A stretch of DNA of 64,000 bases from Phaeosaccion multiseriatum (GCA_965112735.1 CBCOSG010000002.1:44426-108425), one strand, 5' to 3'. Shown: positions 1 to 10,239, counted from the first letter of the stretch. Translations and numbers: made by a program. The notes: generated by a model from the letters alone, not told the origin.

Positions 1-79
1 GTTTATTTGAGCGAAATACAGATAATCTTGGACGTTCTGCAGTACCTTTTATTTTTCTTACTTTATTTCTTTTTCCCAT
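1..79 (-). CDS. rpl18: 50S ribosomal protein L18, N-terminal part
   Basis: Minus-strand frame that starts with ATG at 77-79 and runs off the left edge. The 26 visible codons include RKIKGTAERPRLSVFRSNK, the typical L18 N-terminus. L18 binds 5S rRNA in the large subunit together with L5. The start lies two bases past the rpl6 stop, so the two are probably cotranscribed in the spc-type order. Only the first quarter of the protein is in the window. Confidence 0.9.
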   Translation of the reverse strand, partial: MGKRNKVRKIKGTAERPRLSVFRSNK

Positions 80-81
80 TT

Positions 82-618
82 TTACTTACCAGTTTTTCCT
101 ACTTTTCTTTTAATAATTTCACCTTGATAAGCAATTCCTTTCCCTTTGTAAGGTTCTGGAGGTCGTTTGGAACGAATTGTTGCAGCTAACTGCCCAATTA
201 CTTCTTTATCAATACCTTGCAATTTAATAATGGTATTATTTTGCACTGTTATAGAAACTCCTGTTGGTGTTTCTATAATAACGGGGTGGCTGTAGCCTAA
301 ATTTAAAATTAATTGATTTCCTTTAACTTGGGAACGATATCCTACCCCTGTAATAACAAGTTCTTTTTCAAATTTTTCTGAAACACCTGTTACCATATTA
401 TTAACTAATGTTCGTGATAAACCAAAAAGTTCTTTTGCAGTCCTAGAATTTTCACTTTTTTTTATCCAAATGAAATCATCTTTTTGTTCTATAATAATTA
501 AAGGCGATAAAGTTCGTGATAATATTCCATGTGGTCCTGAAACTTCTATAGTCTGTTTATCAAGTTTAACTTTTACTGTTGACGGGATTTTAATGGGCAA
601 TTTTCCAATTCTAGACAT
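82..618 (-). CDS. rpl6: 50S ribosomal protein L6
   Basis: Encodes 178 residues beginning MSRIGKLPIKIP, the conserved L6 start. An upstream in-frame ATG at 663 would add 15 residues unlike any L6 and would overlap rps8, so the start at 618 is preferred. The C-terminal part carries the RSKRPPEPYKGKGI motif of the rRNA-binding second domain. L6 sits near the factor-binding site of the large subunit. It follows rps8 by 16 bases and precedes rpl18 by two. Confidence 0.95.
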   Translation of the reverse strand: MSRIGKLPIKIPSTVKVKLDKQTIEVSGPHGILSRTLSPLIIIEQKDDFIWIKKSENSRTAKELFGLSRTLVNNMVTGVSEKFEKELVITGVGYRSQVKGNQLILNLGYSHPVIIETPTGVSITVQNNTIIKLQGIDKEVIGQLAATIRSKRPPEPYKGKGIAYQGEIIKRKVGKTGK

Positions 619-634
619 AATTAATATAAAATTT

Positions 635-1039
635 TTACCATATATAACATATAACTTCACCACCGAGTCCTAAACTTCTTGCTGTATGATTTGTCATAAC
701 TCCTTTTGAAGTTGATAAAATTGCTGTTCCTAGATTTCCAAGTACATTAGGTAAATTTTTGTGATTAACATAGATTCGAAGGCCAGGTTTACTAACCCGT
801 TTGATCATATTAATAATCGGCTGACGATTTTGTTTTTTATATTTCAACGTAATTAGTAAACATTTATGTTTTTGTTCAGCTTCTTTAATTACTTCAAACT
901 GTTCAATATAACCTTCTTCTTTTAAAATTTTAGAGATAGCTAAATTTACTTTTGTATTTAAGACTGGAACAATCCGGTGCCTTACTAAACTTGCATTCCG
1001 AATCCGTGTTAACATATCGGCAATTGTATCTGTTACCAT
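635..1039 (-). CDS. rps8: 30S ribosomal protein S8
   Basis: 134 residues, starting [16 protein letters not shown] and ending GGEVICYIW, both hallmarks of S8. S8 binds the central domain of 16S rRNA and helps platform assembly. It lies between rpl5 and rpl6. In bacteria rps14 sits between rpl5 and rps8; here it is absent from this spot and is found behind psaB instead, a usual plastid rearrangement. Confidence 0.95.
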   Translation of the reverse strand: MVTDTIADMLTRIRNASLVRHRIVPVLNTKVNLAISKILKEEGYIEQFEVIKEAEQKHKCLLITLKYKKQNRQPIINMIKRVSKPGLRIYVNHKNLPNVLGNLGTAILSTSKGVMTNHTARSLGLGGEVICYIW

Positions 1040-1088
1040 TTTAATCTCCTTATTTTAATATATTTTAAAATTTTTGTTTATCTATTCT

Positions 1089-1628
1089 CTAATTAAAAGG
1101 AAAACCAAATTCTTTTAATAAAGAATACCCTTCATTTTTTGTTTTTGCACTTGTTACAATTGTAATATTAAACCCACGATTTTTATCAATATTTTCATAA
1201 TTTATCTCAGGAAACACTAATTGATCCTTTAAGGCAAAATTATAATTCCCGCATTTATCAAAACCCTTAGATTCTAACCCTCGGAAATCACGAATTCTTG
1301 GTAAAACTAAATGAATTAATTTTTCTAAAAAATTAAACATTTTAGAACCACGAAGGGTCACTGTTACTCCTAAATTAGTATTTTCCCGAACTTTAAAACC
1401 GGCTATAGAATTTTTAGATTTTGTAACAACTGGTTTTTGTCCACTAATAAGTTTAATTTCTTCGATAGATTTTTTTAAAATCGAACTATTTTGAGCATCA
1501 TTTCCTAATCCACGATTAATTTGAATTTTAATTAATTTGGGAACTTGGTGTACATTTTTATAATTAAAATTAGAAATTAAATTTGGTACAATTTTTTCTT
1601 TATATATTTGTTTAAACTTAATAGCCAT
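1089..1628 (-). CDS. rpl5: 50S ribosomal protein L5
   Basis: 179 residues with the L5 features KIQINRGLGNDAQN near residue 35 and LPRIRDFRGL near 110, ending in the GFNITIVTSAKT region that contacts 5S rRNA. Length matches bacterial L5. It is followed by rps8 after 49 bases and preceded by rpl24 at 26 bases within one minus-strand transcription unit. Confidence 0.95.
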   Translation of the reverse strand: MAIKFKQIYKEKIVPNLISNFNYKNVHQVPKLIKIQINRGLGNDAQNSSILKKSIEEIKLISGQKPVVTKSKNSIAGFKVRENTNLGVTVTLRGSKMFNFLEKLIHLVLPRIRDFRGLESKGFDKCGNYNFALKDQLVFPEINYENIDKNRGFNITIVTSAKTKNEGYSLLKEFGFPFN

Positions 1629-1654
1629 AATTATTCTTAGTATTATAAATTATT

Positions 1655-1906
1655 TTATTGGTCCCATTTTTTAACATTAGAACTATGGATAGGGTATTCT
1701 TGTATAGTTATTTTTCCTTTAACATTACCGTCCTGTTTAATTTTATTATGCTTTGTTTTTTTATTTACGCGGTCTACAATAATTTTACCAGTAGTAGGAA
1801 ATGATTGTTGTACTACACCTATTTCTCCTTTTTGTTTACCCGAAATAATTTTTACTACATCCCCATTTTTAACATGCATTTTATATACTGTACTATTTTT
1901 TTTCAT
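1655..1906 (-). CDS. rpl24: 50S ribosomal protein L24
   Basis: 83 residues with the KOW motif core VKNGDVVKIISGKQKGEIG around residues 12-30, followed by VDRVNKKTKH. L24 is an early assembly protein at the polypeptide exit side of the large subunit. A second Met at residue 10 (MHVKNGD) is a possible alternative start. The ATG abuts the rpl14 stop with no spacer. Confidence 0.93.
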   Translation of the reverse strand: MKKNSTVYKMHVKNGDVVKIISGKQKGEIGVVQQSFPTTGKIIVDRVNKKTKHNKIKQDGNVKGKITIQEYPIHSSNVKKWDQ

Positions 1907-2272
1907 TTAAATTACCTCAGGTGCTAAAGAAATAAGTTTTGTAAATTCTCTATCTCGAATTTCTCTTGCAATAGGGCCAAAAATTCTTGTTCCTCGAGGG
2001 TTTTTTTCTAACGTTATAATAACTACTGCGTTATCATCAAAACGGATACTTGTTCCATCATTTCTCTTAATAGTCTTTTTCGTTCTAACAACAACTGCTC
2101 GAACAATATCTGACCTTTTTACTCCCATATTAGGATTTGCATCTTTAATAACACCAATGATGACATCGCCCACTTTAGCATATTTTCGATTTCCGCCTAA
2201 AACCCGGATACACATAATTTTTTTTGCGCCTGTATTATCCGCTACTGTTAGATATGATTGAGGTTGTATCAT
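1907..2272 (-). CDS. rpl14: 50S ribosomal protein L14
   Basis: 121 residues, full length, beginning [19 protein letters not shown], which is near invariant in L14, and ending [11 protein letters not shown]14 lies at the subunit interface. Its stop directly precedes the rpl24 start, so coupled translation is likely. Confidence 0.96.
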   Translation of the reverse strand: MIQPQSYLTVADNTGAKKIMCIRVLGGNRKYAKVGDVIIGVIKDANPNMGVKRSDIVRAVVVRTKKTIKRNDGTSIRFDDNAVVIITLEKNPRGTRIFGPIAREIRDREFTKLISLAPEVI

Positions 2273-2313
2273 GTAAAGTTTTCTAGAATTTAAATATTTA
2301 TAAAAAAGTTGTA

Positions 2314-2562
2314 TTACGTTATTAGTTTAGTCAGAATTGTTTTTACTTGCCATCTTTTTCTTTTACTTAAAGGTCGACTTTGTTGTAATATAACTTTATC
2401 TCCTATACTACATTCATTTAACTCATCGTGGGCCATATATTTTTTTGTTCGAAGGATTGTTTTTTTATAAAAAGGGTGATGATAGTGATAATCAATTGCA
2501 ACTATAACACTTTTATTCATTTTATTACTAATAATAATACCTGTTTGTTCTTTTTGGGCCAT
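2314..2562 (-). CDS. rps17: 30S ribosomal protein S17
   Basis: 82 residues with the S17 oligonucleotide-binding motifs [16 protein letters not shown] and [18 protein letters not shown]. It contacts 16S rRNA in the 5' domain. It is separated from rpl29 by three bases, as in the bacterial S10 operon. Confidence 0.95.
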   Translation of the reverse strand: MAQKEQTGIIISNKMNKSVIVAIDYHYHHPFYKKTILRTKKYMAHDELNECSIGDKVILQQSRPLSKRKRWQVKTILTKLIT

Positions 2563-2565
2563 AAT

Positions 2566-2781
2566 TTATTTTTTTAAACTATTTTTGGATGTTTGTTGTG
2601 CTGCAACCATTAATACTTGGCGTAATCTATGGCGCGTATGTTTAAATAAATGAGATTTTAGTTCTTTACGCGTACCTTTTTTAAATCTTAATTTAAACAA
2701 CTGTTCTCTGACTAATAAAATTTCTTTCTGAAGTTCTATTAAATTTAAGTTCTCAACTTCTTTTATTTTTGGCAAACTCAT
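2566..2781 (-). CDS. rpl29: 50S ribosomal protein L29
   Basis: 71 residues. The NLIELQKEILLVREQLFKLRF segment matches the two-helix L29 fold at the exit-tunnel rim. The short, highly basic C-terminus and the position between rpl16 and rps17 support the call. The family is poorly conserved, so context carries much of the weight. Confidence 0.9.
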   Translation of the reverse strand: MSLPKIKEVENLNLIELQKEILLVREQLFKLRFKKGTRKELKSHLFKHTRHRLRQVLMVAAQQTSKNSLKK

Positions 2782-2799
2782 ATAAAATTATTTAGGTTC

Positions 2800-3207
2800 T
2801 TAATTTTTTACAATAAACTTTGTTTTAATTGGCAATTTATAAGCAGCGGTTAGCATTGCATTTTTAGCTAATTCTAATGAAACACCACTTAGTTCAAATA
2901 ATATTTTACCAGGTTTAACTACAGCTACCCAATATTCAACTGAACCTTTTCCGGAACCCATTCTTGATTCAGCAGCTCGGGCTGTAACAGGTTTATCTGG
3001 AAAAACCATAATCCAAAGTTTTCCACCACGTTTTGTATATCTTGTTATTGTTCGGCGAGTTGCTTCAATTTGACGTGACGTTATCCAAGTTGGTTCTAAT
3101 GCTTGAATAGCATAATCACCAAAATTTATTTTTGTCCCACGTGTTGCTTTTCCTCTTAAATTTCCTCGATGATGTTTCCTATATTTTGTTCTTTTTGGAC
3201 TTAGCAT
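2800..3207 (-). CDS. rpl16: 50S ribosomal protein L16
   Basis: 135 residues starting [21 protein letters not shown], with the central [22 protein letters not shown] and [19 protein letters not shown] motifs. L16 helps form the A-site region and the peptidyl-transferase surroundings. Length is standard. No group II intron is present, unlike in green-lineage chloroplasts. Confidence 0.97.
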   Translation of the reverse strand: MLSPKRTKYRKHHRGNLRGKATRGTKINFGDYAIQALEPTWITSRQIEATRRTITRYTKRGGKLWIMVFPDKPVTARAAESRMGSGKGSVEYWVAVVKPGKILFELSGVSLELAKNAMLTAAYKLPIKTKFIVKN

Positions 3208-3234
3208 ATTAATTTTTAAATAAATAAAATGTAT

Positions 3235-3921
3235 TTATGATCCTAGTTTTTTGATATTTAAAATTTCTCCTTTAAATAACCATACCTTTACCCCTAAAAT
3301 ACCATATTTTGTTGGGGCTATTTTTTCAGTATAATCAATTTGTGCCCTTAAAGTCTGTAAAGGAATACGACCTTCTTTGCGCCACTCCGTTCTTGCAATT
3401 TCAGCACCATTTAGCCGTCCAGATATTTGTATTTTAATACCTTGAACACTAGGAGAAACATTTTTAATAATTAATTTCATTGCTCTACGGAATGGGGTTT
3501 GTTTTGTTAATTCTTGGACTAACATATCGCCAACCATATTAGCTTCTACAAATTTCTCTTTTACCTCATTCACAAAAATTCTCAAACTAGGAATCTCTAT
3601 AGTACTTTGTAATCGTTTATATAGCTCTTGTATACCACTCCCATTTCGACCAATAAATTTTCCGGGTGATGATAATTCAATAGAAACAATAATTTCATCA
3701 TCATTTGTTCTTACAATTAAAATTTTATTTAAACCTACCTTATCAAAACCTCGTTTTTCTAGGTCGAAATTTTTGAATTCTAAATAGTCTTGGGTTATTT
3801 TTCTGATTTTAAAATCTTCTTGAATTAATTTAGAGTAAACCGTTAGTTTTGAATACCAAGACGAATAGTGTTGTTGCGTTATTCCAAGTCTAAATCCTAA
3901 TGGATGTGTTTTATGTCCCAC
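3235..3921 (-). CDS. rps3: 30S ribosomal protein S3
   Basis: 228 residues beginning MGHKTHPLGFRLGITQQH. A KH-like segment is visible around IGRNGSGIQELYKRLQ (residues 88-105), and the C-terminal domain has ISGRLNGAEIARTEW and PLQTLRAQIDYT. S3 forms part of the mRNA entry site in the small-subunit head. It is followed by rpl16 after 27 bases. Confidence 0.97.
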   Translation of the reverse strand: MGHKTHPLGFRLGITQQHYSSWYSKLTVYSKLIQEDFKIRKITQDYLEFKNFDLEKRGFDKVGLNKILIVRTNDDEIIVSIELSSPGKFIGRNGSGIQELYKRLQSTIEIPSLRIFVNEVKEKFVEANMVGDMLVQELTKQTPFRRAMKLIIKNVSPSVQGIKIQISGRLNGAEIARTEWRKEGRIPLQTLRAQIDYTEKIAPTKYGILGVKVWLFKGEILNIKKLGS

Positions 3922-3938
3922 AATATTTTTATATTAAA

Positions 3939-4289
3939 TTAATAATTTCTAGTATTCATAATTATTGTAATATGGCACGTTGGTCTACGAATTTGAAATC
4001 CTCTGCCTTTTGCACGTGGTCTTACACGACGTAAAATAGGGCCTTGGTCGGCAAAAGCTGTTTCAATTATTAAATTTTGTTTTTTTAATGAAAAATTATT
4101 TTCAGCGTTTGAGGCCGCAGCAGTTAGAATTTGCCAAATTGGTGTACAAGCACGATATGGTAAAAATTCTAGTATCATTAATGCTTCTTTATATGAGCGT
4201 CCTCTAATTTGATCTAATACACGGCGAACTTTCATTGGCGATATTCTTAAAAATCTACTGCTGGCTTTTACTTGTATGTTGTTGTTCAT
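3939..4289 (-). CDS. rpl22: 50S ribosomal protein L22
   Basis: 116 residues with [21 protein letters not shown] near the start and [17 protein letters not shown] in the tunnel-lining loop, then HITIIM. L22 reaches into the polypeptide exit tunnel. It sits in the expected place between rps19 and rps3. Confidence 0.96.
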   Translation of the reverse strand: MNNNIQVKASSRFLRISPMKVRRVLDQIRGRSYKEALMILEFLPYRACTPIWQILTAAASNAENNFSLKKQNLIIETAFADQGPILRRVRPRAKGRGFQIRRPTCHITIIMNTRNY

Positions 4290-4301
4290 ATATTTTTAAT
4301 A

Positions 4302-4592
4302 CTATCGTTTAGTTTTTCTGTCATTTTTAATATGGGAACGAAAATTTCTTGTGGGAATAAATTCCCCTAATTTATGTCCTATAATTTGTTCTGAGATAAA
4401 AAGAGGTACATGTTTCTTTCCGTTATATACAGCAATTGTATGTCCAATCATATTTGGCATAATAACAGACGAGCGTGACCAAGTTTTAATCACTTCTCTT
4501 TTTTTATTTTTTTCTGTATTTTTATTTAGTTTTTCAATTTTTTGTAGAAGATGGTAAGCTATAAAAGGTCCCTTTTTTTGTGATCTAACCAT
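4302..4592 (-). CDS. rps19: 30S ribosomal protein S19
   Basis: 96 residues starting [19 protein letters not shown], with the core [23 protein letters not shown] split by a lysine-rich stretch near residues 26-33, and [11 protein letters not shown] near the end. S19 binds the small-subunit head with S13. It follows rpl2 by 14 bases. Confidence 0.96.
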   Translation of the reverse strand: MVRSQKKGPFIAYHLLQKIEKLNKNTEKNKKREVIKTWSRSSVIMPNMIGHTIAVYNGKKHVPLFISEQIIGHKLGEFIPTRNFRSHIKNDRKTKR

Positions 4593-4606
4593 AATTTATT
4601 TAATTT

Positions 4607-5434
4607 TTATTTTCTTTTTCGAAGGATATAAATATCACTATATTTATTTTTTTTACGAGTTCGAACTCCTAAAGCAGCTTTACCCCAAGGTGTATAAGGT
4701 TTTGTTCGACCAATCGGAGCACGTCCTTCTCCGCCACCATGAGGGTGGTCACACGCATTCATAACAGAACCACGTACAGTGGGACGAATACCTAACCACC
4801 TCTTTCTTCCAGCTTTACCTAATCTAACACTAGCAATTTCTCGGTTGCCTACTACTCCAATAGTAGCAGAGCATGTATTTCGAATTAATCGAATTTCTTT
4901 AGAAGGAAGCCGTAATGTAACATAATTTCCATCTTTAGCTAAAATTCGTGCTGAAGTTCCAGCTGCTCTGACAATTTGACCACCTTTATTTGGAAAAAGT
5001 TCAATATTATGGATGTTTATTCCTAATGGTATATTTTTTAATGGTAAATTATTTCCAGTTTTAATAGGCGAGGATGGTCCTGATTCAATAAAATCATTTA
5101 TTTTTAAAGATTCCGGACAAATAATATAACGTTTTACCCCATCCCGGTATTTAACCAAAGCAATACGAGCATTTCGATTAGGATCATATTCAATTGATAC
5201 TATTTGTCCCGTAATATTATATTTGTCTCGTTTAAAGTCAATAACCCTATAACGTTTTTTATGTCCGCCACCTTTATGGCGGGAAGTAATAACACCTCTA
5301 TTATTTCGACCTCTTGAACGTTGATTTTTTTTTAATAGTTTTTTTTCCGGATTTATTTTAGTAAGTTCAGTAAACGTTAACTTCCTACGATTTCTAGTTC
5401 CTGAAGTCGAAGGTTTACATATACAAATTGCCAT
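4607..5434 (-). CDS. rpl2: 50S ribosomal protein L2
   Basis: 275 residues, full length. Conserved stretches include [19 protein letters not shown] near residues 41-59, [18 protein letters not shown], and the C-terminal [14 protein letters not shown] around residue 231, which carries the histidine linked to peptidyl-transferase function. There is no intron. It lies between rpl23 and rps19. Confidence 0.98.
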   Translation of the reverse strand: MAICICKPSTSGTRNRRKLTFTELTKINPEKKLLKKNQRSRGRNNRGVITSRHKGGGHKKRYRVIDFKRDKYNITGQIVSIEYDPNRNARIALVKYRDGVKRYIICPESLKINDFIESGPSSPIKTGNNLPLKNIPLGINIHNIELFPNKGGQIVRAAGTSARILAKDGNYVTLRLPSKEIRLIRNTCSATIGVVGNREIASVRLGKAGRKRWLGIRPTVRGSVMNACDHPHGGGEGRAPIGRTKPYTPWGKAALGVRTRKKNKYSDIYILRKRK

Positions 5435-5465
5435 AACTTTTAATTTTGCCTTTTAAAAAAATAAA

Positions 5466-5762
5466 TTAGTTGTCAAATAAATTAATAATATTTCCTTTAG
5501 CTAATTTGACAATAGCTTTTTTATATCTAGGTTTTACTCCGTAAAAACCATTTCGAGGAGCTTTTTTTTCAGGTAAACGACATGTATTAATTTTTATAAC
5601 TTTTACCTGGAATAAAAATTCAATTGTCTGCTTTATGATTGGTTTGGTTGTTTTTGGATCAACTATAAATGTATATTGATTATTTTCAACTAGTTGAATA
5701 GCTTTTTGAGTTATCAATGGGTACTTTATTGATTCAATCTGTAAATATTTTCTTATTTTCAT
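5466..5762 (-). CDS. rpl23: 50S ribosomal protein L23
   Basis: 98 residues with the L23 pattern YPLITQKAIQLVENNQYTF near residue 14 and VKVIKINTCRLPEKKAPR in the second half. L23 sits at the tunnel exit and docks signal recognition particle and chaperones. The ATG is one base from the rpl4 stop. Confidence 0.94.
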   Translation of the reverse strand: MKIRKYLQIESIKYPLITQKAIQLVENNQYTFIVDPKTTKPIIKQTIEFLFQVKVIKINTCRLPEKKAPRNGFYGVKPRYKKAIVKLAKGNIINLFDN

Positions 5763-5763
5763 A

Positions 5764-6420
5764 TCAATTATTGTATAATTCTTGAATTGTTTTTAAACTG
5801 CTTAACATAATTATTAATTGTTTAGATAATACTAAATCTTTTATATTTAATTTATCCGAAGGAATTAGTGTTATATTTTTTAAATTTTTTGTGGCTATAC
5901 GCATATTACTAGTATCGTAGTCTTTTGGCAGAATAATTCCAATCTTATTAGATAAATTGATTTTTAAATCTAATGTTCGAATCATATTTAAAAAATCTTT
6001 TGTTTTTTTTGTTGGAAGAACAAAATCTTCAACTAATTGAATTTGGTTTTGTTTCTTAAATAAAGTTAATCTTAAAGCCAATCTTAGTTCTTTCCGGTTT
6101 AATTTACAATTATATTTTCTAGGTTTTGGACCAAAAGAAACTCCACCACCGTTCCAAAGAGGAGATCGAGTTGACCCAGCTCTAGCCTGGCCCGTTCCTT
6201 TCTGCTTCCAAGGTTTACGGCCCCCACCTCTAACCTCTGATCTAGTCTTTGAACTTGCTGTACCTTGTCTTTGGTTTTTTAATTGATTTTGAAATGCACG
6301 ATGAATTATATAATTTGTTGTATTATCAGAGGTGTCTTTTGCATAATTTGCTTTAATTTGTAAAGCTAAATTTAACTTTTCCCCGTTTTCTTTTCTAATC
6401 TCAAGGTCTGTTTTTATCAT
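5764..6420 (-). CDS. rpl4: 50S ribosomal protein L4
   Basis: 218 residues. The tunnel-loop motif [19 protein letters not shown] is at about residues 66-84, followed by [12 protein letters not shown]. The N- and C-terminal parts are diverged but of normal length. The ATG overlaps the rpl3 stop by four bases (ATGA), so translation is probably coupled to rpl3. Confidence 0.96.
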   Translation of the reverse strand: MIKTDLEIRKENGEKLNLALQIKANYAKDTSDNTTNYIIHRAFQNQLKNQRQGTASSKTRSEVRGGGRKPWKQKGTGQARAGSTRSPLWNGGGVSFGPKPRKYNCKLNRKELRLALRLTLFKKQNQIQLVEDFVLPTKKTKDFLNMIRTLDLKINLSNKIGIILPKDYDTSNMRIATKNLKNITLIPSDKLNIKDLVLSKQLIIMLSSLKTIQELYNN

Positions 6421-7043
6421 AATTTCGATGAAATAATATTAATTAAATTACCCGGTTTTCCTGGAATACTTCCTTTAATAATTAAAAGGTTTTGTTTATG
6501 GTTAATACCTAAAATTTTTAATTTAGAAACGGTTGAATTGCTTCCTCCTAGGTGGCCGGCCATTTTTTTTCCAGGAAAAATACGTCCTGGTGTAGTACCT
6601 GCTCCAATTGAACCTGGAGCACGATGGTTCTTAGAACCGTGACTCATAGGACCTCGTTTAAAATTATGACGTTTTTGATTACCACTAAAGCCTTTACCTA
6701 CACTTTTACCGGTTACATCAAGTAATTGACCCACCTTAAAATTTTCTATATTAAGGTGTTGACCTAAAGAAAAATCTTCTGTGTTAGAAACACGATATTC
6801 CTTTAAAAAAGCAAGTGGAGGAGAATTTGTTTTTTTTAAATGTCCTAATTGAGCTTTAGTTAATTTCTTTTTATTTACCTCAGAATAGCCAATTTGAATT
6901 GCATCATAATTGTCCTTTGATTTAGTTTTTATTTGCGTAATAATGCAGGGTCCAACTTGAATCACGGTTACAGGAATCGCTAATCCTTCCTCAGTAAAAA
7001 TTTGAGTGATCCCGATTTTATTGCCAAATAGTCCAATAGACAC
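6417..7043 (-). CDS. rpl3: 50S ribosomal protein L3
   Basis: 208 residues beginning [16 protein letters not shown], with the diagnostic [18 protein letters not shown] around residues 130-147 and [12 protein letters not shown] after it. L3 is an early-assembly protein near the peptidyl-transferase centre. It is the first gene of this minus-strand ribosomal cluster; the 256 bases upstream probably hold the promoter. Confidence 0.97.
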   Translation of the reverse strand: MSIGLFGNKIGITQIFTEEGLAIPVTVIQVGPCIITQIKTKSKDNYDAIQIGYSEVNKKKLTKAQLGHLKKTNSPPLAFLKEYRVSNTEDFSLGQHLNIENFKVGQLLDVTGKSVGKGFSGNQKRHNFKRGPMSHGSKNHRAPGSIGAGTTPGRIFPGKKMAGHLGGSNSTVSKLKILGINHKQNLLIIKGSIPGKPGNLINIISSKL

Positions 7044-7243
7044 AATTATTTATACCCCGCTTTTTACAATAAATTAAAATTTTATTTATCTTGTCTAATG
7101 AAATTTATAATTTTTACTATAAATCCAGTCTACTTTTTAATCTTAAATAGTAAGACGACTGTAACTTTGTTTGACTTTTGATGTCCAGTGATAACAATTT
7201 ACTGTAGTTAATAATAAAAAATATAAATAGGATGAAAAATGTA

Positions 7244-7272
7244 TTGACTAAAAAGGAAATTTATAATACATT
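7244..7272 (+). promoter_or_regulatory. Possible promoter of ycf39
   Basis: TTGACT at 7244-7249 is followed 17 bases later by TACATT at 7267-7272, a weak sigma70-like pair 28 bases before the ycf39 start. A TATAAT at 7262-7267 lies only 12 bases from the same -35 box. In such AT-rich DNA chance matches are common. Confidence 0.35.
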
Positions 7273-7299
7273 ATATCTAACAATAAAAAAAATTATATT

Positions 7300-8304
7300 A
7301 TGACTCTACTAATTATAGGAGGTACTGGTACTTTAGGTAGACAACTAGTACGCAAAGCTTTAGCAAAAGGATTGAAAGTAAGATGTATAGTTAGAAATAA
7401 ACAAAATGCAAATTATTTAGAGAAATGGGGGGCGGAATTAGTTTATGGTGACTTATCTTTACCTGAGACATTAGTTCTTTCTTTTCAAGGAGTTACATCG
7501 GTTATTGACGTCTCTACTACTCGTCCAGAAGATGAAAATAATATGTTTGATATTGATTGGCTAGGAAAATTAATTTTAATCGAGTTGGCAAAACGGGTTA
7601 ATGTGAAGCATTTCATTTTTTTTTCAATTTTTAACGCCGAAAAATATTTATACATTTCGTTAATGAGAATGAAAGCTAATATTGAAAATGTTTTAAAAAA
7701 TTCAGGCGTACCTTATACAATTTTTCAATGTGGTGGATTTTATCAAGCTTTAATTGATCAATATGCTATTCCTGTAATAGAACAAAAACCCATTTGGATA
7801 ACAAAAGAAGCTACACCAGTTTCTTATATCGATACACAGGATGCAGCACTTTTTTGTCTTAAAAGTTTATCGATTGAAAAAACAAAAAATTGTACCTTTT
7901 TTCTAGGAGTTGAAAATTCTTGGCTTTCACAAAATATAATTACTTTATGTGAACAACTTTCTGGTCAAAAAGCTGTAATTCAATTTGTTCCTTTATTTGT
8001 TGTAAGACTTGTTAGACAGATTACAGGTTTTTTTAGTTGGAGTTCAAAAATTAGCGATCGTTTAGCTTTTATTGAAGTTTTAATCGATAATGCTAAATTT
8101 GTTTCTTCAGTTTCTATATTGTATAAAACTTTTGATATCAAATCAGATGAATTACTACCATTAGAAGAATATCTTAGACAATATTTTGAATTAATTGTAG
8201 TTACTTTAGAGAAATTTCATGTAGGTAAAAATATGACACCAAAAGATCTGGTTAAGATGCGTATTCCAGAAGATTCCCGTATGGATTATAAAATTAAATT
8301 TTAG
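7300..8304 (+). CDS. ycf39: Ycf39, NmrA-like atypical short-chain dehydrogenase
   Basis: 334 residues. The N-terminus has the dinucleotide-binding signature IIGGTGTLGRQLVRKAL (residues 5-21), then RCIVRN at 28-33. This is the NmrA-like branch of the SDR fold and lacks an obvious YxxxK catalytic pair. In cyanobacteria Ycf39 associates with high-light-inducible proteins and helps deliver chlorophyll during photosystem II reaction-centre assembly; that role is inferred here. It is a single plus-strand gene between two minus-strand clusters. Confidence 0.93.
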   Translation: MTLLIIGGTGTLGRQLVRKALAKGLKVRCIVRNKQNANYLEKWGAELVYGDLSLPETLVLSFQGVTSVIDVSTTRPEDENNMFDIDWLGKLILIELAKRVNVKHFIFFSIFNAEKYLYISLMRMKANIENVLKNSGVPYTIFQCGGFYQALIDQYAIPVIEQKPIWITKEATPVSYIDTQDAALFCLKSLSIEKTKNCTFFLGVENSWLSQNIITLCEQLSGQKAVIQFVPLFVVRLVRQITGFFSWSSKISDRLAFIEVLIDNAKFVSSVSILYKTFDIKSDELLPLEEYLRQYFELIVVTLEKFHVGKNMTPKDLVKMRIPEDSRMDYKIKF

Positions 8305-8434
8305 ATTCAAAAATACTTATAACTTTAGCTTAAACTAAACTTGTGAGTACAAAACATTAAAGAATCTTGTAGAATAAAATCTAATTATAAAATTTTATAA
8401 TGAAATTGATTATCCAAAAATTAATTTGTAAAAC

Positions 8435-8458
8435 TCTAATACTTAATTAAGTATTAGA
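8435..8458. terminator. Perfect 24-base palindrome between ycf39 and rpl12
   Basis: The palindrome reads TCTAATACTT and its exact reverse complement around a central AATT. It lies between the convergent ends of ycf39 and rpl12, so it could fold in either transcript and mark both 3' ends. The palindrome is clear; its function is inferred from position. Confidence 0.5.
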
Positions 8459-8521
8459 ATCTAGTAAACTAACTAAATTATGTAAGAAAAAATTTCTAAC
8501 ACTATATTTTTTTAGATTTAT

Positions 8522-8917
8522 TTATTTTATAGCTACTTTACCACCAGCTGCTTCTAATTGTTTTTTTAAATCATCCGCTGTTTCTTTTGGAACACCTTCT
8601 TTTAAAGTTTTAGGGGCGCTTTCTACTAAATCTTTAGCTTCTTTTAAACCTAATCCTGTTACTGTACGTACTACTTTTAAAATAGCAATTTTCTTATCCG
8701 CCGGTACTTCTTCAAGTATTATATCAAATTCTGTTTTTTCATCTGAAGCCGCTTTATCTCCAGCTCCATCTGCACCCGAATTCATGACCATCATGCCCCC
8801 ACTAACTGAGGATGCATCAACATTAAAAGTTTCTTCAATTTTTTCAACTAATTGAGATGCTTCTAATAACGTTAATTCTTTTAAACTCTCAATTATAGGA
8901 CTAAGTTTTTCACTCAT
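8522..8917 (-). CDS. rpl12: 50S ribosomal protein L7/L12
   Basis: 131 residues. The N-terminal dimerisation helix ([21 protein letters not shown]) is joined by a Gly/Met/Ala hinge near residues 38-58 to the C-terminal factor-binding domain with [20 protein letters not shown] and [15 protein letters not shown]. It forms the flexible stalk that recruits translation GTPases. It is the last gene of rpl11-rpl1-rpl12. Confidence 0.97.
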   Translation of the reverse strand: MSEKLSPIIESLKELTLLEASQLVEKIEETFNVDASSVSGGMMVMNSGADGAGDKAASDEKTEFDIILEEVPADKKIAILKVVRTVTGLGLKEAKDLVESAPKTLKEGVPKETADDLKKQLEAAGGKVAIK

Positions 8918-8966
8918 ATTTTTTGTTGGTTAAGTTTTTCTCTTTTAATAAACTAAACTTTAAAAA

Positions 8967-9671
8967 TTATTCCAAAACTAAATTTTTAAATTCACTAATA
9001 TCTAAACGAATAGATGGTCCCATTGTATTACAAATATGAAAGTTTTTAAAATATTTACCTTTAACCCCAGTAGGTTTATTTTTTTCAATAGATTGGTATA
9101 CAGAAATTAAATTTTCTAATAGATCTGTTTCTGTAAAATTTGTTTTACCAAAAGTTAAATGAACAATTCCTGTTCTATCTGCTCTATATTCAAGTTTACC
9201 TCGTTTAAATTCATTTAATGTTGTCATTATATCCGTTGTAACTGTTCCAGCCTTTGGCGAGGGCATTAAACCTTTAGGTCCTAATACTCTTCCTAACTTG
9301 GCAAGTTTTGGCATCATTTCGGGAGTAGATATTAGAATATCAAAATCAAATTTATCTTTTGTAATTAAATTTAATAAATCATCTGACCCTACAATATCAG
9401 CTAGTTCTGAATATTGGGGTAAAATTTTAGTTTCTTGAACAAGAAGAGCAATTTTTTTAGTTTTTCCCGTTCCTTTGGGTAAAATTAAAGTACTTCTTAA
9501 TTGTTGATCACTATACCTAGGGTTAATATTTAAGGTAATATGGGCCTCTACTGATTCAGTAAATTTAGCAGTAGCAGTTTCTTTAATAAGACTAATACTT
9601 TCTTGCGGTGAATATGATGATTTTACAATTTTTGCATTAAGATTATTTTTTCGTTGGGAAATTTTTGGCAT
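8967..9671 (-). CDS. rpl1: 50S ribosomal protein L1
   Basis: 234 residues with the L1 signatures LGRVLGPKGLMPSPKAGTV (about residues 127-145) and VKGKYFKNFHICNTMGPSI. L1 forms the mobile stalk near the E site. It lies 37 bases after rpl11 and 49 bases before rpl12, the bacterial L11 operon order. Confidence 0.96.
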   Translation of the reverse strand: MPKISQRKNNLNAKIVKSSYSPQESISLIKETATAKFTESVEAHITLNINPRYSDQQLRSTLILPKGTGKTKKIALLVQETKILPQYSELADIVGSDDLLNLITKDKFDFDILISTPEMMPKLAKLGRVLGPKGLMPSPKAGTVTTDIMTTLNEFKRGKLEYRADRTGIVHLTFGKTNFTETDLLENLISVYQSIEKNKPTGVKGKYFKNFHICNTMGPSIRLDISEFKNLVLE

Positions 9672-9708
9672 AATAATTTTTCTTATTCTAATATATTATT
9701 TAAGTTAT

Positions 9709-10134
9709 TTATTCACTAATTGTAATACCCATATTTTTGGCAGTTCCTGCTACTATTTTAACAGCACTTTCTAAACTAATTGTATTCAGATCAGGTAATT
9801 TAATTTTTGCAATATCTTCCAACTGTTCTTTAGTAATAGAAGCTACAATAATTTTATTAGGTTCAGAAGAACCTTTTTTAATTTTAGCGGCTTTAATTAA
9901 TAGAACAGAAGCAGGAGGAGTTTTTAAGATAAAAGAATATGAACGATCTTCATAAACTGAAATTTCTACTGGGATTATTAGATCTCCTTTATCAGCTGTC
10001 TTTTCATTATATTCTTTACAGAATGCTGCGATATTAACGCCATGTTGACTTAAGGCTGGCCCAACGGGAGGTGCTGGAATAGCTTTACCAGCTTTTAAAG
10101 CTAACTTGATAAGAGCAGAAATTTTTTTGGCCAT
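9709..10134 (-). CDS. rpl11: 50S ribosomal protein L11
   Basis: 141 residues, standard length. Visible motifs are [20 protein letters not shown] with the following QHGVNI, and the C-terminal rRNA-binding signature [12 protein letters not shown]11 shapes the GTPase-associated centre. trnW lies about 100 bases upstream on the same strand. Confidence 0.96.
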   Translation of the reverse strand: MAKKISALIKLALKAGKAIPAPPVGPALSQHGVNIAAFCKEYNEKTADKGDLIIPVEISVYEDRSYSFILKTPPASVLLIKAAKIKKGSSEPNKIIVASITKEQLEDIAKIKLPDLNTISLESAVKIVAGTAKNMGITISE

Positions 10135-10239
10135 AGTTTGTTTAGTATTTAATTTAATAAAATTATTCTATATTTAAAATCCTACCTATAGGTATACCTT
10201 AAAATTGTTTTGTTTACTAGAGATAAAATTATTCAATAT

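Noticed and set aside
7-189. 60-codon plus-strand frame at the left edge
   Set aside because: It is antisense to rpl18 and rpl6 and is Phe/Ser-rich as expected from their lysines.
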